Source: Chloroflexota bacterium
GTDB lineage: Bacteria > Chloroflexota > Anaerolineae > Aggregatilineales > Phototrophicaceae
Direction: 5' to 3'
NCBI GenBank assembly: GCA_014338005.1
Contig: QUBZ01000023.1
Span: 1 to 47,406 of the forward strand
DNA length: 47,406 nucleotides
Part shown: in pieces, positions 25,652 through 35,607 of the stretch
Layout of the letters: each line of letters opens with the position of its first letter
Position numbering within the stretch: the first letter of the stretch is position 1
Made by a program: the position numbers and the translations under genes
The notes under the pieces: generated by a model
Databases searched by the model: none
What the model was told of the DNA's origin: nothing
The model's input: only the letters and a program-made list of their open reading frames with translations

Positions 25652-27514
25652 TCACTGCGCGAACTCATCAAACGGCACGCCGTTATAAATATCCTGGCGC
25701 AGCCACAGAATCATCCGCTCCACCGGCGCGCCTGCCGTCCGCGTCTGGCGTTGAAGCCACCACGTCGGGAAATCCACCGGTCGCAGAGCCGCCGGATTCC
25801 AGCCGGTAGTGATGATAAAACGCTGCCCTACGTAGCTGCCGCCCAGGTTCGGCGGTTCGGCATATTCCGGCAGCAGGACAATCCCCTGTCCGCGCGCCGC
25901 GCTTACGTCGCGGACGAAGCGCGCGTTCGGATAATCGCGCACCAACCAGGCCACCAGGCCGTCTTCCGGGGCCAGCACCGTAATCGGGATTTGCGGGAAT
26001 CCGCCCGTTTCGCGCTGTGCCAGTTCTGCCAATGTCTGGCGCAGCAAGGCGGTTTCGCGGCTCGTCGCCGTTGGATGCCACAGTTCGGCAGGGTCTTCCG
26101 AGCGGAATACAGCGGCATTCCAGCCGCTGCCCAGGCTTGTCACCAGGCTAAAAGCCAGCAAACCCAGCGCCCAACCGCGTCCCGCTGTGCCGGCGCCCCA
26201 CAGGCTGGCTGCCATAAAATACCCGGCGAAAACGAACAACATACCCACCAGCACCCATACCGCGCTGCGAGCATCCACCTGGCCGAGCTGCACCGTCCCG
26301 TCCGGGGACTTCAGCAGCGCCCGCCCTAAAGCCTGTGTATGGACGGCCAGCACGAACAACAGCCCGACCATGATAATCGCCAGCGCCCATTTCGCCCATC
26401 CCGGTGTGTACCACAACAGCCGCTTAGGGCCGCGCAGCAGTTCAACGGCCACGCGCGCGGTTAAACCGGCCAGCGGCAGAACCAACCACAACGCCTGTTC
26501 CGCGCCTGCTCCGGCATAAGCCAGGCTGGCCGCCGCCGCGAAGATCAGCCAGCCCAGGAAAAAACGCTCCACAAACGAAAACCACCCGCTCCGCGCCAGC
26601 CACCATGCCCCGACCACGCCGAATAAAACCAGCGCCGGCTCGTAAAACAGCGTGATGACGACCGGAAAAGCGGCATATGTGCCGGGCTGCAGGATCGTCA
26701 GGCCGCGCGCCGCCCCGCTCAACAGCGCGCTCACTGCGTTTAATCCCTCTGGATAGGCCAGAAACAGGGTGGAAACCACCACCACGACCAGCGCCGCAGC
26801 CGCCAGCCCGCCTGACCAGGGCCAGCCGCGCAGGCGCTCCCAGGCAGCGGCCATATCCTGCCCCTCATCATCCGACCGCGCCGTCCAGGCAGCGAAAACC
26901 AACCCGCCCAGCAGCATAAGCGCCAGCACCGGCCCGGTCGGGTCGGTCAGCAAAAGCAGCGCCCCCAGGCAGATCGTCGCCAGCACGGCGGCGCCCTTCT
27001 GGCCGGTTTCCCAATAGCGCCGCAGCGCCCACAGCCCGACCGCAGCCGCCAGCAGCGACCAGATCACCGGGCTGCCGCTTCGTGAAGCCACCAGTAAAAC
27101 GGGAGAAAACGCCAGCAGCACGCTAAAAACCAGCGCCCGAACCCGACCCAGCAGATTACGGAACAGCGCCGGAGACAGGACAAGCGCCGCGCCTGCCAGC
27201 GCCGTCAGGAAACGCGCCGTGAATTCCGAGCCGCCAAGCGTGCTGAAGATGACGCTGTGCAGCAAAAACAGCAGCGGGCTGTCCGGCGTGATGTCCGCGC
27301 CAGGAGCGTCCGGCCAGGCGAAGCGCCAGGCCGCCACCGCCCGCCGGGCCTCGGCGCCCGTCAGCGGCACGGTATCCAGTTCCGCCACGCGGAAAACCAG
27401 CGCCGCCAGCAGCAGGCCGATATAAATCACCAGTTCAAGCGTCACCTCCGCCCGCCGGGGCTGCGCCGCTTCATATCTCGATTCGTCCGCCACAGGCAGT
27501 CCTGTAATATCCAT
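25652..27514 (-). CDS. Polytopic GT39/TIGR03663-like membrane protein with altered DE motif
   Basis: This 620-aa integral membrane protein has roughly twelve hydrophobic segments. A GT-C-type N-terminus begins LELVIYIGLLLAALVFRVAELDTVPLTG. Alignment by eye to the Agl23-like neighbour places its TGAEARR at the position of the DE dipeptide, so the Asp is Ala54 while Glu55 is kept. The HGP tripeptide is replaced by DSPLLF near residue 78. A soluble domain of about 150 residues ends the protein. The changes suggest a divergent or non-catalytic subunit, though related enzymes can use a different acidic residue. AAAGGCG lies eight bases before the ATG. It lies between a YYY protein and the ECF sigma factor. 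Confidence 0.75.
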   Translation of the reverse strand: MDITGLPVADESRYEAAQPRRAEVTLELVIYIGLLLAALVFRVAELDTVPLTGAEARRAVAAWRFAWPDAPGADITPDSPLLFLLHSVIFSTLGGSEFTARFLTALAGAALVLSPALFRNLLGRVRALVFSVLLAFSPVLLVASRSGSPVIWSLLAAAVGLWALRRYWETGQKGAAVLATICLGALLLLTDPTGPVLALMLLGGLVFAAWTARSDDEGQDMAAAWERLRGWPWSGGLAAAALVVVVVSTLFLAYPEGLNAVSALLSGAARGLTILQPGTYAAFPVVITLFYEPALVLFGVVGAWWLARSGWFSFVERFFLGWLIFAAAASLAYAGAGAEQALWLVLPLAGLTARVAVELLRGPKRLLWYTPGWAKWALAIIMVGLLFVLAVHTQALGRALLKSPDGTVQLGQVDARSAVWVLVGMLFVFAGYFMAASLWGAGTAGRGWALGLLAFSLVTSLGSGWNAAVFRSEDPAELWHPTATSRETALLRQTLAELAQRETGGFPQIPITVLAPEDGLVAWLVRDYPNARFVRDVSAARGQGIVLLPEYAEPPNLGGSYVGQRFIITTGWNPAALRPVDFPTWWLQRQTRTAGAPVERMILWLRQDIYNGVPFDEFAQ

Positions 27515-27546
27515 CGTTCGCGCCTTTGTCTCGCCGTGTTATATCT

Positions 27547-30213
27547 CTACCGGCTGGATGCCGCCAGCGCCGTTTCCGTCACCCGGTAAAAAACACTGTC
27601 GCCGCTTTCACATAAAGGCTCCAGAATTTCCCGGAATTTATCTTCCCCGGCGGAACCATAAGCGGCGCGTTCGCTGCTGCCGTAGAAGATGTAGTCAATC
27701 CCGTACCGCCGGATGATTTCTAACGCCGTATCCCAGCGTAAGTCGCTGTACAGTTTGCGAATGTCGTCCGGGCGTGTCCCAACGGCCTGGTCGTAGGTTG
27801 GCCCGCGCCACTGGCGTTCGTGGTTTTCCCACCCCAGCAGGATCGGCACGCCGGTCAGCGACCCAACACGCCCATAAGCTGGATTGTATGCTCCGCCAAT
27901 AGCTTCAACCACCACCACATCGTCGCCCTGCACCTGCTGCTTAAAACACAATATCGCATCCAGATCGTTTGGCGCGACAAAGGTCGTACCACCATCCAGC
28001 GATAGTGGGCGCGGCTCAAGCTGCGCGGCGCGTCCAGTTTCGACGAACATACGGTTCGGGATCGCCAGCGCCGGGTAGATCATACCCAGCGCCACCGCGA
28101 CGAAGGCCGCCGCACCGAAAGTCCAGCGCCCGGCCTGGCGCTGTATTTTGCGCGGGTCGCCCGCCAGGATGCTGTAGACGGCGAACGCCCCGGCGATCCC
28201 AAAAACCAGCCACGCCTGATAATAAAACTTGAAGATGGTATTGATGCGCGTGCCAAATACGTCGCGCAGGTAAAAAAACTCCGGCACTAACGTCAGCCCC
28301 AGCCCAAGCCCCACCAGCAGCAGGGCGAAGCCGGTCGGCGGCGCGGTCGTCGGGATGATAGCCGTTTCTTCGTTTTCCATCAGCGGATGCGGGAACAGCC
28401 GCGCCACCACCACCACCAGCCCGGCCAGCATCAGCAGCAGCGTGGGTAGCGCCTCCAGCCGCCGTCCCAGGATGGCCGGCAAGGCCGCGCCGATGCCGCC
28501 ATTTTCATCTATAAAACGTAATGCAATCCCGCGCAGCTCCGGCACAAACTGCGCCAGCATCCCCAACCCCACCAGCACGGCCACCAGCGCCACCAGCAGC
28601 CCGCCAACAACCTGAAACCCAAGCCGCCAATTCATGCTCTGCCGGGCCTTACGCGCCTCGAAAACCAGAAACGGCCCCAGCAGGACGATGAACGGCCCGA
28701 ACATCAGGAAATAATGCTGCAAAAAAGTCGGCGTGATGATATTCGGCAGCAGTCCCGACGCCTGCGACCGAAAACCGATGATAAACGGCAGGTAGAACAG
28801 AGCCGTCAGCACACCCAGCGCCAGCAGCAGGTTAAACAGCATCCACCAGTCGGTGCGGCGCAGCCATCCCCGGCGCAGCAGCCGCCGCAGCCCATCCGCG
28901 CCCACCAGCGCCAGCATATAAATCGGCCCGTCCCAGGTGTTCAGAAACACCAGCGCGCCGGCGCTTAGGGCGTAAAAGACCACTTCACCGCGCGTTGGGT
29001 CGCGCCCGGTCAGCAGCAGATTAAGCGCCAGCCCCAGCGCCAGCGCCGCAAACGGCAGCGCCATCACATGCGGGTGATTATCCGACAGCAAAAAGCTGAA
29101 CTGCGGAAATTCGTCAATCGGCTGTGCGCCCAACGAAACTGTGCCGTCCAGGTTAAAATCCGTCAGCACCCGGCTGGCGCGGAACCACCACCAGTACACC
29201 CGCGCGGCTTCCGCCGGGTCGAGTAAATTCACGGGGAACAGCGTCACCGGCTGGTCATCCGGTATCCCAGCGGCACGCGCGTCCAGCCGTTCCGGGTAAA
29301 CCATACGTTCCTGCGTCGCCCAGAACTGCAAATAACCTTCCGAAGCAGTGCGTGACTGGTACGGCAGTTCCACCAGCGCCGCCTGGAAGTTGCCCATCAG
29401 CACGACCAGCGCCACACCCAGCAGCCCGGCCAGCAGCGCGGGATGATGAGCAGGCAATCCGTCGGTATCGCCGGTATAACCCTCTCGGTGTATGGGCAGC
29501 GAGTCAGGGGGTGGCGTTCTCTCCCCCTCCCCCTGAGGGCGAGAGGTTGAGGATGAAGGTCGCAGCAGCCGCGCCCGCGCCAGATTATACGTTACGCCGA
29601 ACACCGTCAGCCCGGTCAGCGCAAACAGCATGGCGTTCCACAGGTTGTAACCAACCGTGCTGGTCACGCCGCTCATCATGGACAGCATCGCGCCCATCAC
29701 ATAACCGAAGTAGTAGTAGCTGATGGCGTAGCCAGCCATCCAGGCATCATTAGGCGGGAATGTCTCGCTGCGTATGATGCTGCTGATGAACATCAGGTCC
29801 ATCGGCTTTTCCGTCGTGCGTAGTTCCGGCTGGTGCGCCCGGACGACCGTCCACCCAACGAACAGCGCCAGAAACAGCAGTTCGGCGGCGATCACTACTG
29901 GGCGGTTCTCCCGCCACCAGGAGCGCCAATCTACAGGCCGCCGCGCGTGGGCGGCCAGGCCGAATGCCAGCACAATTACCCATGCCAGGGCGATGCTGCC
30001 CGGCGTATTCTGTAAAAAGCCCAGGCTCGCCAGCAGCCAGTAGACGTAACCGACCAGCAGCATTCCGGCAGCGCGCGCCAGCGTATAACCTTTATCCGGC
30101 AAGCCGGCCAACAGCCGCGAAACCAGCGGCAGCGCCGCCGCACCTGCCGCCGTCGCCAGCGCCCACCAGCTTAGAATCATCCAGCCCTCGCGGGCTAACC
30201 AGTCCGCAATCAC
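27547..30213 (-). CDS. Chlor_Arch_YYY (DUF2298) membrane protein
   Basis: This 888-aa strongly hydrophobic protein has the family's hallmark YYYxG at residues 166-170 (ISYYYFG). It is preceded by the conserved EKPMDLMF and SETFPPNDAWMAG segments. The C-terminus has a soluble part resembling that of the 1751-aa neighbour (LGWENHERQWRG; YGIDYIFYGSSERA). The family (TIGR03662) is of unknown biochemical function and co-occurs with TIGR03663. It most likely acts on lipid-linked sugars (inference). The GTG start lies right after a palindrome (AGCGTT-CT-AACGCT, 30214-30227). Residues about 218-256 are low-complexity (SRPQGEGERTPPP) and come from a palindromic DNA repeat inserted in frame. Confidence 0.85.
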   Translation of the reverse strand: MIADWLAREGWMILSWWALATAAGAAALPLVSRLLAGLPDKGYTLARAAGMLLVGYVYWLLASLGFLQNTPGSIALAWVIVLAFGLAAHARRPVDWRSWWRENRPVVIAAELLFLALFVGWTVVRAHQPELRTTEKPMDLMFISSIIRSETFPPNDAWMAGYAISYYYFGYVMGAMLSMMSGVTSTVGYNLWNAMLFALTGLTVFGVTYNLARARLLRPSSSTSRPQGEGERTPPPDSLPIHREGYTGDTDGLPAHHPALLAGLLGVALVVLMGNFQAALVELPYQSRTASEGYLQFWATQERMVYPERLDARAAGIPDDQPVTLFPVNLLDPAEAARVYWWWFRASRVLTDFNLDGTVSLGAQPIDEFPQFSFLLSDNHPHVMALPFAALALGLALNLLLTGRDPTRGEVVFYALSAGALVFLNTWDGPIYMLALVGADGLRRLLRRGWLRRTDWWMLFNLLLALGVLTALFYLPFIIGFRSQASGLLPNIITPTFLQHYFLMFGPFIVLLGPFLVFEARKARQSMNWRLGFQVVGGLLVALVAVLVGLGMLAQFVPELRGIALRFIDENGGIGAALPAILGRRLEALPTLLLMLAGLVVVVARLFPHPLMENEETAIIPTTAPPTGFALLLVGLGLGLTLVPEFFYLRDVFGTRINTIFKFYYQAWLVFGIAGAFAVYSILAGDPRKIQRQAGRWTFGAAAFVAVALGMIYPALAIPNRMFVETGRAAQLEPRPLSLDGGTTFVAPNDLDAILCFKQQVQGDDVVVVEAIGGAYNPAYGRVGSLTGVPILLGWENHERQWRGPTYDQAVGTRPDDIRKLYSDLRWDTALEIIRRYGIDYIFYGSSERAAYGSAGEDKFREILEPLCESGDSVFYRVTETALAASSR
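29505..29556. repeat. Palindromic GC-rich repeat inserted in frame in the YYY gene
   Basis: The stretch CCCCCTCCCCCTGAGGGCGAGAGG with flanks resembles the dispersed bacterial repeat that encodes peptides like PTLSxGEGE. It keeps the reading frame and adds a hydrophilic loop of about 40 residues between membrane helices. A related element stands at 42284-42354. Boundaries are approximate. Confidence 0.5.
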
Positions 30214-30244
30214 AGCGTTCTAACGCTCACTTTCAACCCGTGTT

Positions 30245-30271
30245 ATTAAACCATCTCATACAGCGGTTTCC
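30245..30271 (-). promoter_or_regulatory. Candidate ECF-type promoter before the 888-aa YYY gene
   Basis: GGAAAC (30271-30266), a 15-bp spacer and TTTAAT (30250-30245), followed about 30 bp later by the GTG start. The spacing matches the other three sites in this gene run; the -10 is the most divergent of the four. Confidence 0.45.
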
Positions 30272-30279
30272 CGTTCTGC

Positions 30280-33200
30280 TCATCCGCCGGAAGCATCCGC
30301 CACTATTTTCACCGGCGTATTCACCCGGTAAATGGCCGAATCGCCGTCCCGGTAAACCACTTCCAGCAGCCCATTGGCGGCCATCTGGTCGAACTTCAGC
30401 AGGCCGCTCGGTGGGTAATAAGCCCGCTCCAGGCTGCCGACGATCACATACAGCACATCGTAATGCCGCAGGATGTCCAGCGCCGTATTGATGTCCGTCG
30501 TGCTGTAAAAAGCGTTGATATTCGCCACCCGCTGTTCGACCAGACGCGGCAGCGGGTCGAAGGTGCGCTGCTGCCGCTGGTGGAAGTTCCAGCCGTTAAC
30601 TGAAGGCAGGCCGGTATAAATGGCGATGCGGCTCTCCCAGCGGTACTCGCGGTCGGCGCGCCCTTCCATGATGACCGGCGTCCCCTGGACGTTTTCTTGC
30701 AGCCAGCGGATCATCCGGTAATCACCGGCCAGCGAAAATGGCGCGGCATTCGGGTTCGCCATCAGCACATCGGTGCTGCCCTCGAAATGCTGAGCGTACA
30801 GCATGTATTCCATGCCGTCCAGGGTCGGCGGCACACTCGCCATGCGGTCTAGCGCCCGCCCGCGTGTCGCCATCACCGGGTACAGCGCGGCCACCGCCAC
30901 CAACAGGCCGCCAAAAGCCAACCAGAAGTTCCGCACCAGCCCCGGCCAGCGCGGCATATGGTTAAGCAGCCAGGCCGCCGCCGCGCCGCCCGCTACACTG
31001 AACAGCAGCCAGGCCTGAATATAGAATTTGAACACCGTGTTCTGGCGGCCTACATCACCTTCCAGCACGATGTATTCCACCCCCAGTGTCAGGCTCAGCG
31101 CCAGCCCGACCAGCGCCAGGATATACTGCATCTCGCGGGACTGCCCCTGCCGGAAGAACAGCGCCGCCACCCACAAAATCAGCGGCGCGGCCACCAGCGT
31201 CACCGGGTAGCCGGCAATCGAAAGCAGCACGATTCCGGCCAGCGCCGCCAGCCCGATCACCGCCAGAATCGCCAGGGTAACCCCCCTGCCGCGCAGCGAA
31301 TATACATACACGCCGCGCAGCCAGCGCCCGGTATCCCAAACCAGCAGCGATACCACCAGAAACAGGAACAGGCCGTGAATCGTAAAATACGCCCACAGCG
31401 GCGAGCGCGGCCCTTCCCAGGCCATCGCCCGGCTGTACACCGCCGCGTACCAGGTGGTGTACGGCAGCGCCGCCAGGAAGCTGAAAATGACGAAACCGCC
31501 CACCCGCGCCGCTAGATTCGTGACCGAACGCCGTGTCAGGCGACGCCAGACCAACCACCAGGCAAAACCCAGCCCGGCCACGCCCAGAATCATGAACGTA
31601 ATCCAGTCCCAGGTGTTGGTCGCCCGCAGCAGCCCCGTCGTACCCGCGCCGACCGCCAGCGCCAGCCATCGCGCCCAGCCCCGACGGCGGTCGTCCCCGG
31701 CCAGCAGCACTTCGTTTAACACGAAGGCCATCAAAAACAGCATCATCGGCATCGAAATCATGTGGGCGTGCAGGTCGCCGTACAGGAAGGTGAAAAACGG
31801 CATCTCAACGATCGCCCCGCCGGAACTCACCGGCGGCTCGGACAGGATGCGCGTTGGCGCCCAGTACCAGCGGTTCGGGGCCAGATCAAGCGTATCGCCT
31901 CGCAGCAGGCGTTCCAGCCCGCGTACCGCGCTGGCCGCCGCGTCGTTCGACTCCCGCACGGACTGTTCGATGATCTGCGCCAGCGCCTCCGCCGAGGGCG
32001 GCGCGCCGTCGTGCTGCTCGGCATACTGCCGCGCCAGATAATCTTGCAGCACCGTCGGCTGCTGGTAAAAGCCGGTGCGCGTCAGCGCCTCGGCGATAAA
32101 AACCCTGGGGGTGTCCAGATTGCCCAGCACCACCGTCAGCAGCAGCGCCGCCATCCCCGCCACCCAGGGATTCCCGACCCGCCTCAGTTTTTCCGGGTCG
32201 AGCGATTCGGCGCGCCGTTCGCGCCAGGCCGAAACCACGTTGAACGCAGCGGAAAACGCGCCGATTCCCGTCAGCGCAAACAGCGTGGGGATGATGAGGT
32301 TGTAAGCGATGGACGGCACAACGCCCAGCAGCAGCACCGGCACACCCACCAGCACATACCCCCAGTAGTAATAATTGATGTACCCGCCTGAATGCCAGGG
32401 GTCAATCGGCGGGAAAATCGTGCTGCGTAACACGCCGTTAAAATAAGCGAAATCCATTGGTTTTTCGCCACCAAACGACGGATGCCACAGATCGGGATTC
32501 GTCAGCCGGATCGCCAGGAAGAAAACGAATGCCCCCAGCGTAATCGCCTCAATCCAGATCAGACGCGGCAGGTGTTCCCGCACGTAAGCGCCCAGTTCGG
32601 CGCGTTTGCGCCAGGCCGCCCACCCGCTGATCGCCGCCAGAATCACCAGCCCCGCCGCCACGCCATCCTGCGACCAGACCGGGACACGCGCGCTGGCGAC
32701 ATACCACGTCCCCCAGCCGATCAGCAGCAGCCCGACCAGCTTGGCGAAGCCGTACCCCCGGTCGGCCAGCCCCGGCAGCAGCGCGAACAGCAGCGGCCAG
32801 GTCGCCCAACCGATCACCAGAATCGTCGCCCACCAGCCCACAACCGTCAGCGCCGGTTGGGTATTGATGGCGCTGCCGGAGTCGAACCGCTCCGACCATG
32901 TGCCACCTTCGGTTTGCAGCGCGCGCTGCTCCGGCGTGAACTCCAGCAGCGTGGGTACGGCGCTGGCGGGCAGCGAATACAGCGGCACAACACCCGGCAG
33001 CGTCGGGTCGCAGTACAGCGCCTGCGTGCTGTCCACCGGCAGCCAGGGGCAGGCATAGCGCGTCTGCACCCCGCTGTTGATATTGACCAGCGACACGCTG
33101 TTTAGGATGTCTCGCATTTTTTCGGAGGAATAAGCCGCCGTCTTGCGGAAAATCATCACCGCCGGATGATCGTAAACGTGGAAGGCTTCTTCCGCCTCGA

Positions 33201-35535
33201 ACTCGTTCAGCCATTTCGGGCTGTCATAAAACGGCAGATGCTGGTCGGAAACCCGCAGCGGCCCCAGTTCGTAGGTTTGATGGAACGTTTCGACCAGTTC
33301 AAAACCCAGCTCGCCGTCGAACAGCGCCTCGTAGTAACGGTTCGTCATCGGCCAGCGGTACGGTATGCGCGATTGGGAGTCGTAGCGCCGGTTGGTGCCG
33401 ATGATGAGATATTCCGTTTCATCCAGCACCCGCGCGAAGCGGTCGCGTTTGTACTGCTCGTCCTCCCAGTACACCTCCAGCTTGTAGCCATTGATGTGTG
33501 CCGCCCACAGATCAGTCCCGCCGCAGTCGTGCGGCCCTTTTAAACCCGGCGGCGGGTCGTCCGCCAGCGTGATACCATCCGGCAGATCACATACCTTCGG
33601 CGGCACGGGTTCATCCCAACTGCCCTCCCAGGTGAAAACCGGCCCGCCGCTCACTACCGGCCCGCCCGCCAACACTTCAAAAACAAACAGGTAGGGCTGC
33701 CCGGCCTGGACTTCCAGCGCGGGACTCAGGTTTATATCATAAGCGCGCCCCAACGGATGGTCATCGCGGGGCAGTTCCGCCGTCAGATGTCCTTCGGCCA
33801 GTACGATGCTGCCATCCGGGGCGCTGACGGCGATCCGCAGCGCGGCGGGTTCGCCGCTTGTGTCCAGCTGCCCCAGGTGCGGCGCATGAACAACCCTAAC
33901 CGTCCCGGAAGCGGGCGCGGTGAAAGTCTGGCTGAAAACCTCTCCTGGCCGGTACTGCGAGGCCACCTGCTCCAGCGGCGTATCGTCCCCGCCGAAACCG
34001 TTCGGCACGGCGATATTAATGAGCGGCGCGTCCGCCCCTTCAATCTGCATCGAAAAATCGGCGGGTACGTTTTCAATAATCCAATGGCTGGCCGCCGCCG
34101 GGCTGAACAGGTGGCGGTAAATATTGGTGAACATCAGCGCCCACAGCGCCGTAAAGCCCACCACCCCGGCCAGCAGCAGCCACGCGCCGATTTTGCGCCA
34201 GCCAATACCGGAGCGGTCGGCGCGGCGCACCAGTTCCCACAGCGCCCAGGCCGCCAGCAGCGCCAGAACCGGGTACATCGGCAGGTAGTAACGCATGGAC
34301 ATCACCCACTGGTTGCCCAACCAGCCGAAATACACCAGAATCCAGACGAACGGCAGCAGATTACGCAGAGCATCTCTGCCCCCGCGCACCAGCCGCCACC
34401 CCGACCAGGCCCAGGCCGCCCAACCCGCCAGCCCCAGAGCGATTCCCATACCCCACAGGTTCATATTCAGCCAGGGGAACAGATAGCGTGTCCGCCCCAC
34501 CCACTGCCAGTTGGGTGGGGACTCGGCGTTGCCGCTGACGAGATACTGCGCTTCGCCCATATCTTGCAGCCAGCGTGTATTGATCGAAAGGCCGAAGAAA
34601 CCCGGCCCGTTAAACGCATAGGGGTTAAAGATGCGGAACGTCAGCAGCGTCAGCAGACCGGCAGCCACCAAACCGGCGGCAATCTGCCCGAAGATGCGCC
34701 GCCGTTCGCGCCAGGCCAGCCGCCCATCCAGCGCCGGGAGCGCCTGCACTCCGGCGGCCACCAGCAGCAGGCCGATCAATGGTGCGGTGTTGATGCGGCT
34801 CGCCAGCGCCGCGCCGCACCACAGGCCAAACTCCAGATAATCGCTCAACACGCCGCGCCGCTGCACGCGAATAGCCGCCCATATCGCCAGGATAACGAAC
34901 AGGTTAGTGATCGGGTCGGTCGTCCAGAAGTGCGCCTGCTGGATCGAAAAAACGGCGCAGGCATACAGCGCCGCCGCCGTCAGCCCCACCCACCGGCTGT
35001 AAAGCTGCGCGCCAATGAAAAACACCGCCAGGATGACGCCCATTTCGGCAGTTGCAGACAGCACCCGCCCCACCAGATGCGCGCCGGTATACGTCCCCCA
35101 GATGGGGTCGCCTGTCACCCGCACGACCAGATCAGCCGTCCAGCGCACCATAAAACTCGGCAGCGTGCCGTACACGTACAGCCCATGTCCAACGTTATTG
35201 GGGTTCAGTGGCGAACACTCGGCGTCGAAAAATCCGCCCCGCCCGCCGGTATCCGGGTAGCGTTCCAGGCAGCGCCGGTACATCTCGTCCGGGAAATCGT
35301 TGGTCACGCGCAGCGCCCCGTTCATCGAGGCGACCACATCCGACAAAAAACGCTCGTCGGGATGGAAACGCACGAAATCATCCCAGTTCAACCCGACGAA
35401 CCGGAAATACCCGCCGGCCAGCAGCACCAGCGCCAGCAGCACGCCGACCAGCGTTTCGCTGCGGGTGAGGTAAAACGCGCGTGTTTTGACGATGAACGGG
35501 CCAGATACCGCGTCTGCCATACTCACCTGTACCAT
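30280..35535 (-). CDS. GT39/PMT-like domain fused to Chlor_Arch_YYY domain (1751 aa)
   Basis: This giant membrane protein has two halves. Residues about 30-450 form a phospholipid-carrier-type mannosyltransferase (PMT) region with Asp60-Glu61 in FHPDERFLSDV and several helices, followed by an extracytoplasmic beta-rich domain to about 900. Residues about 920-1751 form a Chlor_Arch_YYY domain: EKPMDFAYF, STIFPPIDPWHSGG, YYYWG at 1055-1059, and a C-terminal soluble part (NGWNFHQRQQR; HYDVLYVIVGSLERA) matching the 888-aa paralogue. The fusion links a lipid-sugar transferase to the unknown YYY activity. A second ATG five codons in (35520) has AGGTGA before it and may be the true start. It lies 66 bp upstream of the second YYY gene. 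Confidence 0.82.
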   Translation of the reverse strand: MVQVSMADAVSGPFIVKTRAFYLTRSETLVGVLLALVLLAGGYFRFVGLNWDDFVRFHPDERFLSDVVASMNGALRVTNDFPDEMYRRCLERYPDTGGRGGFFDAECSPLNPNNVGHGLYVYGTLPSFMVRWTADLVVRVTGDPIWGTYTGAHLVGRVLSATAEMGVILAVFFIGAQLYSRWVGLTAAALYACAVFSIQQAHFWTTDPITNLFVILAIWAAIRVQRRGVLSDYLEFGLWCGAALASRINTAPLIGLLLVAAGVQALPALDGRLAWRERRRIFGQIAAGLVAAGLLTLLTFRIFNPYAFNGPGFFGLSINTRWLQDMGEAQYLVSGNAESPPNWQWVGRTRYLFPWLNMNLWGMGIALGLAGWAAWAWSGWRLVRGGRDALRNLLPFVWILVYFGWLGNQWVMSMRYYLPMYPVLALLAAWALWELVRRADRSGIGWRKIGAWLLLAGVVGFTALWALMFTNIYRHLFSPAAASHWIIENVPADFSMQIEGADAPLINIAVPNGFGGDDTPLEQVASQYRPGEVFSQTFTAPASGTVRVVHAPHLGQLDTSGEPAALRIAVSAPDGSIVLAEGHLTAELPRDDHPLGRAYDINLSPALEVQAGQPYLFVFEVLAGGPVVSGGPVFTWEGSWDEPVPPKVCDLPDGITLADDPPPGLKGPHDCGGTDLWAAHINGYKLEVYWEDEQYKRDRFARVLDETEYLIIGTNRRYDSQSRIPYRWPMTNRYYEALFDGELGFELVETFHQTYELGPLRVSDQHLPFYDSPKWLNEFEAEEAFHVYDHPAVMIFRKTAAYSSEKMRDILNSVSLVNINSGVQTRYACPWLPVDSTQALYCDPTLPGVVPLYSLPASAVPTLLEFTPEQRALQTEGGTWSERFDSGSAINTQPALTVVGWWATILVIGWATWPLLFALLPGLADRGYGFAKLVGLLLIGWGTWYVASARVPVWSQDGVAAGLVILAAISGWAAWRKRAELGAYVREHLPRLIWIEAITLGAFVFFLAIRLTNPDLWHPSFGGEKPMDFAYFNGVLRSTIFPPIDPWHSGGYINYYYWGYVLVGVPVLLLGVVPSIAYNLIIPTLFALTGIGAFSAAFNVVSAWRERRAESLDPEKLRRVGNPWVAGMAALLLTVVLGNLDTPRVFIAEALTRTGFYQQPTVLQDYLARQYAEQHDGAPPSAEALAQIIEQSVRESNDAAASAVRGLERLLRGDTLDLAPNRWYWAPTRILSEPPVSSGGAIVEMPFFTFLYGDLHAHMISMPMMLFLMAFVLNEVLLAGDDRRRGWARWLALAVGAGTTGLLRATNTWDWITFMILGVAGLGFAWWLVWRRLTRRSVTNLAARVGGFVIFSFLAALPYTTWYAAVYSRAMAWEGPRSPLWAYFTIHGLFLFLVVSLLVWDTGRWLRGVYVYSLRGRGVTLAILAVIGLAALAGIVLLSIAGYPVTLVAAPLILWVAALFFRQGQSREMQYILALVGLALSLTLGVEYIVLEGDVGRQNTVFKFYIQAWLLFSVAGGAAAAWLLNHMPRWPGLVRNFWLAFGGLLVAVAALYPVMATRGRALDRMASVPPTLDGMEYMLYAQHFEGSTDVLMANPNAAPFSLAGDYRMIRWLQENVQGTPVIMEGRADREYRWESRIAIYTGLPSVNGWNFHQRQQRTFDPLPRLVEQRVANINAFYSTTDINTALDILRHYDVLYVIVGSLERAYYPPSGLLKFDQMAANGLLEVVYRDGDSAIYRVNTPVKIVADASGG

Positions 35536-35580
35536 GTATTCGGAAGGGCTTCAGGAGTCTTCGCCCCTCCATACCGCCAT

Positions 35581-35607
35581 ATCATACACACCTGCCGGCG
35601 ATTTTCC
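35581..35607 (-). promoter_or_regulatory. Candidate ECF-type promoter before the 1751-aa fusion gene
   Basis: GGAAAA (35607-35602), a 15-bp spacer and TATGAT (35586-35581). As before the sigma gene, the TGA stop of the upstream gene completes TGAGGAAA. The spacers here and before the sigma gene also resemble each other (CGG, CAGG, GTG in the same order). Confidence 0.55.
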
